Assembly: GCA_003162235.1 (NCBI GenBank)
Contig: PMMN01000048.1
Span: 23,219 to 29,739 of the forward strand
Reading direction: 5' to 3'
DNA from: Actinomycetota bacterium
Lineage (GTDB): Bacteria; Actinomycetota; Thermoleophilia; Gaiellales; Gaiellaceae
DNA length: 6,521 bases
Shown here: one piece after another, positions 1 to 4,995 of the stretch
How positions within the stretch are numbered: the first letter of the stretch is position 1
Layout of the letters: the number at the start of each line of letters is the position of its first letter
The notes under the pieces: generated by a model
The model's input: only the letters and a program-made list of their open reading frames with translations
Told to the model about the DNA's origin: nothing
Database searches by the model: none
Program-made: the position numbers and the translations under genes

Positions 1-18
1 AACGAGAACGGGCAGCAT
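1..18 (-). CDS. 5' end of a gene leaving the left edge (partial)
   Basis: Only six codons are visible, reading MLPVLV from an ATG at 18-16. The support is the ribosome binding site: on the minus strand the sequence AAGAGGAGACCA lies immediately before the ATG, so an AGGAG core sits four bases upstream, one of the best Shine-Dalgarno matches in the window. The gene points the same way as the flavodoxin, whose stop lies 133 bp upstream, so the two could be cotranscribed. Product unknown; six residues do not allow a family call. Confidence 0.45.
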
Positions 19-98
19 TGGTCTCCTCTTCTTACCTAGTGCCAGGCCGCTTTGCGGGTTCCTTCCACTCCGGCGAGGTCCAGCTGGACGAGCTCGGA

Positions 99-145
99 AC
101 CGGAAGTGTGCATCACCGTGCCCGGATCGCTCGCAGCCTTCCGGT
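99..145. repeat. 8-bp perfect inverted repeat after the flavodoxin gene
   Basis: ACCGGAAG at 99-106 is matched exactly by CTTCCGGT at 138-145, with a 31-base spacer. It lies between the flavodoxin stop (152) and the next minus-strand start (18). It could fold at the 3' end of the flavodoxin transcript, but the loop is long and no T-run follows on the minus strand, so it is not a classical intrinsic terminator. It could also be chance in GC-rich DNA. Confidence 0.3.
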
Positions 146-151
146 CGGGCG

Positions 152-598
152 TCAACTTTCGAGTGTTCCCAATATGCCCAGCGTCCAGGCTTTCGCTCTC
201 TCCCGCTCTCCCTCGACGAGAGGCCCCTCTTTGCCCTCGACGAAGAAACCCTCAGGCTCCGCGACGAGAGTCCCGCCGCGCGCTTTCAAGCTGGTTGCGA
301 TCCCGCTTGCGGCGAAGCCGAAGACCTTCACCCATCTTTTCGTGAGCCTCGTATCGAACGCGGCGACCTTGGCGCCGCCAAGGGACGGAAGTCGACTGAG
401 GTATTCCTGCATCGCCTGTGTCGGCCGGCCTCCCTGAGTCGGTGAGCCGACAATGACTAGGTCGAACGAACCGAGCCCGGAGAGGTTGGTGTCGCCAACC
501 CGGGCGACCTCCAGATCGCCGGTTACGGCTTCGCCGATCGTTCTGGCGAGCAGCTCGGTGTTGCCGTAGAGAGAGTCGTAGATGATCAATGTGTTCAT
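152..598 (-). CDS. Flavodoxin family protein (FMN-binding electron carrier)
   Basis: A 148-residue single-domain flavodoxin, the usual length for the short-chain form. The N-terminus MNTLIIYDSLYGNTELLA carries the FMN phosphate-binding loop (S9-L10-Y11-G12-N13-T14). The second FMN loop follows strand VIVGSPTQGGRPT (residues 48-60), and a third loop lies at FDTRL (81-85). There is no signal peptide or membrane segment, so it is cytoplasmic. Flavodoxins carry one or two electrons between reductases and enzymes; members like this, with one domain and no partner gene, are often annotated only as flavodoxin family, and the partner is not visible here. The ATG at 598 is chosen because the flavodoxin fold begins at once; its Shine-Dalgarno is weak. 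It is transcribed divergently from the PAS-LuxR regulator. The family is confident; the physiological role is not known. Confidence 0.9.
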   Translation of the reverse strand: MNTLIIYDSLYGNTELLARTIGEAVTGDLEVARVGDTNLSGLGSFDLVIVGSPTQGGRPTQAMQEYLSRLPSLGGAKVAAFDTRLTKRWVKVFGFAASGIATSLKARGGTLVAEPEGFFVEGKEGPLVEGERERAKAWTLGILGTLES

Positions 599-802
599 AG
601 CTGACCGCAGATCGCAAGATCGAGGATGAACACTCGTTTCCCCTGGAGCCCACCTTCGCTCAACCGGCGCGTTGCTATGACGCGCGGCCGAACCCGGGAC
701 GATGCCGCTCTGCCTCCGAGCCTATCCTCCGAACTGCTAAGTAATTACCCGAACGCCAAACGCGGTACCGGCACGATTCGCGCAGGCGTCCGATCGTAAA
801 GA
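599..802. promoter_or_regulatory. Divergent intergenic region, flavodoxin / PAS-LuxR
   Basis: The 204-bp gap must carry promoters for both divergent genes. Two structures stand out. One is a perfect 6-bp inverted repeat, GCGCGT at 667-672 and ACGCGC at 680-685, with a 7-base spacer. The other is a small AT-rich patch with the 8-bp palindrome GTAATTAC at 741-748, unusual against the GC-rich background. Neither matches an operator I recognise, and I cannot place convincing -35/-10 boxes on either strand. No gene is seen here. Confidence 0.4.
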
Positions 803-1384
803 GTGCAACTTGTGACGGCCAAGCTAACTGTTCGCTCAGGCGATGCGGTCTTCGGTTTCGACCGCGAGCTGATCGTGCGTTCCTGGAACCATCAGGCTGA
901 GCTGCTCACGGGCCTGACCGCCGAGTCGGCGATCGGGCGTCCCTGCTGGGAGGCGATGGCCGCCGTCGACGAGGACGGGGCGCTCGTCTGCCATTCCGGA
1001 TGTTCCTGCGCACGTCTCGCCCGCGAGGGCTGGCCGGTCCCCCGCAAGACGCTGCTGGTGAAGTCGAAGACCGGCACGCGGCGACCGCTTTCCGTCTCGA
1101 CCATCTGCTTGAACCAGGACGGGCGCGATCTCTTCCTGCACGTGCTCGAGCCCTCGACTCCGATCTCGCTGCTTCAGCAACCTGCCCGGGTTGGGCTGAC
1201 TCCGCGGCAGCGTGAGGTGCTGAGCCTGGTCGCCGACGGTTACTCGGCGCGCCAGATCGCCAGGCGCCTCGGACTGGCCGAACCGACCGTTCGCAACCAC
1301 ATCCGCGCCATTCTGGTCGAGCTCCGCGTGCACTCACAGCTCGCCGCCGTGGCGCGTGCCCGCAAGCTCGGGCTCGTAGCGTAG
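803..1384 (+). CDS. PAS domain LuxR-family transcriptional regulator
   Basis: A 193-residue cytoplasmic DNA-binding protein with two domains. Residues about 10-117 form a PAS-like sensor (VFGFDRELIVRSWNHQAELLTG, then AIGRPCWE), ending in the strand LFLHVLEP. Residues 131-190 form a LuxR/FixJ-type helix-turn-helix, beginning LTPRQREVLSLVADGYSARQIA and continuing through the recognition helix EPTVRNHIRAIL. There is no receiver domain, so it is a one-component regulator rather than the partner of a kinase. The PAS half has four clustered cysteines, C48, C63, C67 and C69, plus C102; such Cys-bearing PAS-HTH proteins are known in actinobacteria, and redox or metal sensing is only an inference. The start is uncertain: GTG 803 gives MQLVTAK, while GTG 812 has AAAGAG (798-803) eight bases upstream and may be the true start. 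It diverges from the flavodoxin gene, a plausible target. Confidence 0.88.
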   Translation: MQLVTAKLTVRSGDAVFGFDRELIVRSWNHQAELLTGLTAESAIGRPCWEAMAAVDEDGALVCHSGCSCARLAREGWPVPRKTLLVKSKTGTRRPLSVSTICLNQDGRDLFLHVLEPSTPISLLQQPARVGLTPRQREVLSLVADGYSARQIARRLGLAEPTVRNHIRAILVELRVHSQLAAVARARKLGLVA

Positions 1385-1504
1385 CGCGGTCTCGTACCTC
1401 TTTACCGATCGATGCTCAACCGGTGAGATGCTCGCCCTTGTTAGGGTTGTGCTCGTAGCAACCCTGCACATCTCCGCTCAGAGAAAGCGATTGCGGTACG
1501 AAAC
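1385..1504. promoter_or_regulatory. Intergenic region before the aldolase gene, with stem-loop
   Basis: A perfect 7-bp inverted repeat, AGGGTTG at 1443-1449 and CAACCCT at 1459-1465, can extend by one G-U pair to a stem with a 7-base loop. No T-run follows, so it is a poor intrinsic terminator and could equally be an operator or 5' UTR hairpin. Upstream, GATGCTC occurs twice in the same direction (1411-1417 and 1427-1433, 16 bp apart, start to start), a spacing that could suit a DNA-binding protein. The Shine-Dalgarno for the downstream ATG at 1505 is weak. Confidence 0.35.
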
Positions 1505-2602
1505 ATGACTGATAGCTCACATTCGTCTGCCCCTCCACGGCGGTTTGCCGTCACCGGAACGCCGGGCGGTCCCAACAGCAAGGAGTTCTCGGAGTCGGTC
1601 GCCGGATCGCTCGAGAACCGCGGCATGGTTCGCGTCGAGGATCCCGAGCAGGCCGATTTCGTCTTGCTTCTCTTCCCAACCGACAGTCCCTCGCCCTTCC
1701 GCCGTCGCTCTCGCGGTACCTACGTCGCGGCGATGCACGAGCGCTCCGAGATGCCGTCCGATCCTCTCGCAGCCGAGTATCCGCTGCTCGTGCGCGCGCT
1801 CGCCAACTCCGTCCTGTGCTACGTACCGGACGAGGCCGTTCTCGTGACCACACCCGAGCGCGGGACTTTCCGCGCCGACGCGCCCGCCGCCGAGCTCGCC
1901 GAGCGCCTCGTCGACCGGATTCAGCCGCTCGCGACATCGAGACTGGTCATCGACAACGAGTACCGCACCGATCTCGAGCCCGAGCTCTGGCAGGGCGACG
2001 AGTTGACCAAGGAGCTTTCCTGGGCCGGCGAGCAGCTGGACAGCTTCGGTCTTCTGCCCGCGCCCTTTCCCGTTCACGAGTTGTTGAGCGAGCGCGAGTT
2101 CAGGCATGTCAAGCGCCTCTGGGGTATCGGGGGTCTCTCCTACGGGAACCTCTCGATCCGCAAGGACGAGCAGCGCTACTGGATGAGCGCCAGCGGCGTC
2201 GACAAGAGCAACCTCGTGGAGATAGGGCGCGACATTCTGATGGTCTCGGACTACGACGCCGAGAAGGCTGCGATCATCCTCAGCGTGCCGCCGGATGTTG
2301 AGCCGCGCCGGGTCTCGGTGGACGCGATCGAGCACTGGATGATCTACCAGAACCACCCCGAAGTCGGTGCGATCCTGCACGTGCACGCCTGGCTCGAGGG
2401 CGCCGCCGCGACCGAGATCAACTTCCCGTGCGGAACCGAAGAGCTGGCTCTGGCCGTATCGAAGCTGCTCGACGCCGAGGCGGATCCCGGCCACGCGGTC
2501 ATCGGCCTGCGTAACCACGGCATCACCGCAACGGGCGAGAACCTGCACGAGATCATCGAGCGCATCCAGCCCGGCCTGCAGCCGCAGGTACCGATGACCT
2601 AA
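1505..2602 (+). CDS. Class II aldolase/adducin family protein with extra N-terminal domain
   Basis: A 365-residue protein. Residues about 185-355 are a class II aldolase/adducin domain: YGNLSIR (213-219), the phosphate-binding type SASGVDKSNL (228-237), HPEVGAILHVHAW (284-296) with metal-ligand histidines H292 and H294, GTEELA (310-315), and NHGITATGENL (337-347) with third histidine H338. These enzymes are Zn-dependent aldolases, epimerases or dehydratases acting on sugar phosphates. The position of the catalytic Glu of fuculose-phosphate aldolase appears to be Asp (D273), with H277 four residues later. Only 27 residues follow H338, so the usual C-terminal helices are largely missing; other frames give no hidden continuation. 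Residues 1-150 (ADFVLLLFPTDSPSPFRRRSR, 50-70) are an alpha/beta-looking domain I do not recognise. No signal peptide. The substrate cannot be inferred, and no sugar-pathway neighbour is adjacent. Confidence 0.85.
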   Translation: MTDSSHSSAPPRRFAVTGTPGGPNSKEFSESVAGSLENRGMVRVEDPEQADFVLLLFPTDSPSPFRRRSRGTYVAAMHERSEMPSDPLAAEYPLLVRALANSVLCYVPDEAVLVTTPERGTFRADAPAAELAERLVDRIQPLATSRLVIDNEYRTDLEPELWQGDELTKELSWAGEQLDSFGLLPAPFPVHELLSEREFRHVKRLWGIGGLSYGNLSIRKDEQRYWMSASGVDKSNLVEIGRDILMVSDYDAEKAAIILSVPPDVEPRRVSVDAIEHWMIYQNHPEVGAILHVHAWLEGAAATEINFPCGTEELALAVSKLLDAEADPGHAVIGLRNHGITATGENLHEIIERIQPGLQPQVPMT

Positions 2603-2766
2603 GAGCCTATTCCACTAGGCGTGCACGCCCGAGGCGGCCGATCCGCGGCGCCAGCAACCGAAGGGCCGCTCACCGCACTACCAGTGCGCCTTCACAGCCC
2701 TCCGGCCGCTGGCATCCACGGCTTGACCCCCGCGGACGCACATTCCTACCGGAATACGCTCGAACG
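2603..2766. terminator. Convergent gap with candidate bidirectional terminator hairpin
   Basis: This 164-bp gap separates two converging genes and holds no credible ORF. The best hairpin is CGCACT-ACC-AGTGCG at 2674-2688 (perfect 6-bp stem, 3-base loop), with outer GGGC (2663-2666) and GCCC (2697-2700) able to extend it with interruptions. There is also a 12-bp palindrome GGCGTGCACGCC at 2618-2629 and a small ATTCC/GGAAT stem at 2742-2755. None has a U-tract, so factor-independent termination is not assured. Position is the main argument. Confidence 0.35.
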
Positions 2767-3717
2767 TCAGCGCGACGAGTCGAGCACGAAGCGAACCGTG
2801 TCGCCGAGGGTCTCCTCGGCCGGTCGCGGCTCGAAGCCGATCTCCCGCATGGCCTTGGCCGGATCGCAGTACCACCAGCGAGTGGCGATCTTGGCGTACC
2901 CGTGCGTGACCGGCCAGGGGAAGACCGTCGTCAGGGCCAGCGCCAGCTTGGGCGGCAGGTTGATCTGGAGGCGCTTGCGTCCGGCAATCTCGCCGACCTT
3001 GCGGAAGAACTCGGCGTGGCTGAGGTTTCCCTTGCGGTTGGCGAGAACGTAGCGCTCCCCCTTCTTGCCGCGCTCGGCCACCGCTACAAGACCGAGAGCG
3101 ACGTCGCGCACGTCGACGAGGCAGAGGCCGCCGCTCGTGACGAAGCGCAACCGCCCGCGCAGGTAGTCGCGGATCGGCCAGGTCGTGCCGCCGCGGCTGT
3201 CGCCGGGCCCGATGATGTAGCTCGGGTTGGCGATGACGACGTCGCGCCCGGCCTGCGCGGCCTCGAGGGCGCAGCGTTCTCCGGCGATCTTGCTCGCCGA
3301 GTAGGGCAGACGATCGACATCGGTAGGCGGGGTGTGGCCCTCGGTGATCAGATCGCCGGGGCCGGTGCCGGGGCCGAGCGTTGCAACGCTCGCGACGTGA
3401 ACGAATCGAGCCGCCGGATCGGCGACTTTGAGTAACCGCCGAGTGCCTTCGGCGTTGGTCTCGAACAGGCGACCTCGGTCTCGCTCCTCGTGCGCGACCA
3501 GCCCGGCGACGTGATAGACGAGCTCGCAGCCGGCGGCGGCCTTCTCCAAGCTCTCGCCGTCGTCCATCGAGACGCGCACGGGCTCGGCTCCGAGCTTCGC
3601 GAGCTCCCGGAGCGTGTTCTCGTCACGGCCGAGCGCCCGCACCGGCTCGCCCCGCTCGCGTAAAAGCCGGACGAGCTCCGAGCCGAGAAAGCCGGTTGCG
3701 CCGGTGACGCAGATCAC
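2767..3717 (-). CDS. NAD(P)-dependent epimerase/reductase (extended SDR, HpnA-like)
   Basis: A 316-residue extended short-chain dehydrogenase/reductase. The Rossmann glycine motif TGATGFLG is at residues 5-12, the active-site Ser in HVASVAT at S110, and the catalytic pair in YSASK is Y139 and K143. Sequence after the active site (VIANPSYIIGPGD, 161-173; LVDVRDVALGLVAVAERGKKGERYVLANRKGNLS, 200-233) resembles the dihydroflavonol-reductase / hopanoid-associated HpnA branch, whose substrate is a sugar nucleotide or another carbonyl compound. The specific substrate is not decidable here. Its GTG start (3717-3715) overlaps the VKOR stop by four bases (GTGA), and GAAGGA nine bases upstream, inside VKOR, is a fair Shine-Dalgarno. 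It is the last gene of the operon. The family is confident; HpnA orthology is not, as no other hopanoid gene is nearby. Confidence 0.9.
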   Translation of the reverse strand: MICVTGATGFLGSELVRLLRERGEPVRALGRDENTLRELAKLGAEPVRVSMDDGESLEKAAAGCELVYHVAGLVAHEERDRGRLFETNAEGTRRLLKVADPAARFVHVASVATLGPGTGPGDLITEGHTPPTDVDRLPYSASKIAGERCALEAAQAGRDVVIANPSYIIGPGDSRGGTTWPIRDYLRGRLRFVTSGGLCLVDVRDVALGLVAVAERGKKGERYVLANRKGNLSHAEFFRKVGEIAGRKRLQINLPPKLALALTTVFPWPVTHGYAKIATRWWYCDPAKAMREIGFEPRPAEETLGDTVRFVLDSSR

Positions 3718-4133
3718 GCAGGGGCGTCCTTCGGTTGCCAGAGGAGCCAGGCGAGGGCAACCGGCGTGAGCAAGGCCGAGACGATCTCGTTAGAGACGCA
3801 CCAGGTGCAGTAGCGGCCGATGTCGTAAGCCTGAACGTAGAGCAGGTAGGCGTTGAAGCCGAGCGCGGTGACGGCCAACGTCGCGCTCACCTCCTTGGCG
3901 AGGGGATGGCGGACCAGTGTCGTCGCCACGATGCCCAGGTAGGTAAGCAGGCCTAGCAGGGCGACCGGGATGCCGAATATCTCCGACCAGCGCGATTTCT
4001 GCACGACCTCGCAGCCGCTTGTCAAGCAAACCGGGGCGCTGCCGTTGAAGTGCGTGTAGGTGAGGTAGCCGGCGATGCCCGCCCCGATCAGGGCGAGCAC
4101 CGCGACGGCGAAGCGAAGAGAGCGCTCGATCAC
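3714..4133 (-). CDS. Vitamin K epoxide reductase (VKOR) family membrane protein
   Basis: A 139-residue polytopic membrane protein, the size of a stand-alone bacterial VKOR. TM1 is about residues 7-25; a periplasmic loop follows with Cys pair C36/C41 (VCLTSGCEVV) and the conserved region S50-E-I-F-G-I-P; TM2 about 54-73, TM3 about 84-103, then the quinone-proximal CxxC (C109-T-W-C112) at the head of TM4 (about 114-133). VKOR takes electrons from a DsbA-like protein through the loop cysteines and passes them via the CxxC to a quinone, in place of DsbB. The start is GTG 4133, overlapping the DsbA stop by four bases (GTGA). An upstream ATG at 4442 gives a longer frame, but its first 103 residues are charged, low-complexity sequence out of frame with the DsbA gene and not real. 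All four catalytic cysteines are present. Confidence 0.93.
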   Translation of the reverse strand: MIERSLRFAVAVLALIGAGIAGYLTYTHFNGSAPVCLTSGCEVVQKSRWSEIFGIPVALLGLLTYLGIVATTLVRHPLAKEVSATLAVTALGFNAYLLYVQAYDIGRYCTWCVSNEIVSALLTPVALAWLLWQPKDAPA

Positions 4134-4834
4134 TTCTTCAGCTGGGCGTTGATGGCATCGGTGAAGGTCTGACCGTCGATTGTGTTGGTGATCGTCTGTG
4201 TTGGCTTGGCACCGGTCGGACCGAGGAGGAAAGACGGCGTCGAGATCTGCTTGAAGGTCTGGCTGGCCAGCTTCTGCGCGGCGTTCACCATCGGAACAAC
4301 CGCGCTCGTGTTCCAGGTCGAAAGAGCTTTCCCGGCATCGAGACCGGGAACCGCCTGGACGATCGCCTTCATGAAGGCGTCGGTCGCGAAGCCGGTGTTC
4401 TCGGTTCCCTGGTTCTCGTACTCGAGTTCGACGACATTCCAAAGCTTGTTCTGGAGCCCGGCGGCCTGCGCCAGCCTGAGCAGGCGAACCGAGTCCGGTC
4501 CGACGAAGTCAAGGCCTCTGAACTCGATCCGGAGCTTCCCTGACCGTATGTAGTTCTGTACGAGAGTCGGAAGGACGGTGCGGCCCCACTCGCCACAGAA
4601 GGGGCACTGTGGATCGGCGAATTCGACCAGCGTCAGTCTCGCGCTGGCGTTGCCGAGCGTGATTCCCTTTTGTGGGATGCCGCTCAGCATCTCGTTGACC
4701 GAGTCGAGCTGAATGGCGCTCGCACTCGGCTTGTTCGTGTGGTGGCCGAGCCGGGTTGCCACTACGAGCGCCACTACCAGGACGAGCGCTCCTCCGACGA
4801 TCGCCAGAACTCGTACAAGATCTTCGCGCTTCAC
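4130..4834 (-). CDS. Membrane-anchored DsbA-like thiol oxidoreductase (thioredoxin fold)
   Basis: A 234-residue protein with one N-terminal membrane anchor (about residues 7-28) and an extracytoplasmic thioredoxin-fold domain from about residue 55. The active site CPFC is C77-P-F-C80 in LVEFADPQCPFCGEW, and the cis-proline is P200 in STPSFLLG, separated by the helical insertion typical of DsbA. It resembles the DsbA/BdbD group of Gram-positive bacteria, which oxidises cysteine pairs in exported proteins, though an isomerase or reductase role cannot be excluded. No lipobox is seen, so it is anchored by its membrane segment. The start is GTG 4834: the sequence CGAGGAGG lies just upstream (complement of 4840-4847), with GGAGG five bases from the start codon. 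It is first in a dsbA-VKOR-epimerase operon, and VKOR is its expected re-oxidant. The family is confident. Confidence 0.93.
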   Translation of the reverse strand: MKREDLVRVLAIVGGALVLVVALVVATRLGHHTNKPSASAIQLDSVNEMLSGIPQKGITLGNASARLTLVEFADPQCPFCGEWGRTVLPTLVQNYIRSGKLRIEFRGLDFVGPDSVRLLRLAQAAGLQNKLWNVVELEYENQGTENTGFATDAFMKAIVQAVPGLDAGKALSTWNTSAVVPMVNAAQKLASQTFKQISTPSFLLGPTGAKPTQTITNTIDGQTFTDAINAQLKK

Positions 4835-4871
4835 TTCCGCCTCCTCGGTTGCCCGACAGCTCAGCTGGTTT

Positions 4872-4892
4872 GTCGAAAGAAGAGTATTCGAC
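4872..4892. promoter_or_regulatory. Candidate operator over the thiol-oxidoreductase promoter
   Basis: A perfect 6-bp inverted repeat, GTCGAA at 4872-4877 and TTCGAC at 4887-4892, with a 9-base spacer. The spacer contains, on the minus strand, TACTCT (complement of 4881-4886), matching the actinobacterial TANNNT -10 pattern for the leftward operon; the upstream -35 position is poor. A dimeric regulator bound here would cover that -10. This is a pattern reading only; the protein is unknown. Confidence 0.3.
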
Positions 4893-4917
4893 GTAGCCGC
4901 TCTTCGGAGGCGCGGAA

Positions 4918-4934
4918 CTGCTCGGTGCGAGCAG
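4918..4934. repeat. Perfect 7-bp hairpin in the divergent gap
   Basis: CTGCTCG at 4918-4924 and CGAGCAG at 4928-4934 are exact reverse complements separated by only three bases (GTG). It lies between the leftward operon promoter and the kinase start, so it could be an operator or a stem in a leftward leader. Not followed by a T-run on either strand, so not an obvious terminator. Confidence 0.35.
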
Positions 4935-4983
4935 CTGCGCCGGCCGCTGCGGCTGGTGGCGATCGTGGCGCGCGGCTCATGGC

Positions 4984-4989
4984 GATAAT
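4984..4989 (+). promoter_or_regulatory. Probable -10 box for a leaderless kinase mRNA
   Basis: GATAAT differs from TATAAT at one base and ends six bases before the GTG at 4996, the spacing at which transcription would begin on or next to the start codon. No Shine-Dalgarno is seen before that GTG. Both fit a leaderless transcript, a common arrangement in actinobacteria. The -35 region (about 4961-4966, GATCGT) does not match consensus. Inference from motif and spacing. Confidence 0.4.
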
Positions 4990-4995
4990 GAACGC

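Noticed and set aside
18..437. Plus-strand 139-codon frame at the left edge
   Set aside because: It runs antisense across the flavodoxin gene, is Ser/Pro/Arg-rich, and has no recognisable domain.
836..1333. 165-codon minus-strand frame opposite the PAS-LuxR gene
   Set aside because: Antisense shadow with no motif, while the plus-strand product has a clear LuxR helix-turn-helix.
1517..2548. 343-codon minus-strand open frame opposite the aldolase gene
   Set aside because: It is antisense to a gene with clear family motifs; its sequence is biased in composition and has no recognisable domain. High GC creates such long antisense frames.
2540..2660. Frameshift that could hide a normal aldolase C-terminus
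   Set aside because: Translating the other two frames past residue 345 gives Ser- or Ala/Pro/Arg-rich sequence with no aldolase-like helix, so the short end appears real in this assembly.
2902..3435. 177-codon plus-strand frame opposite the epimerase
   Set aside because: Ala/Gly/Asp-rich antisense reading of a well-supported SDR gene, with no domain and no start signal.
4134..4442. N-terminal extension of VKOR from an ATG at 4442
   Set aside because: The extra 103 residues are charged, out-of-frame translation of the DsbA gene. The VKOR family begins just before TM1, and GTG 4133 gives the normal length and a GTGA overlap.
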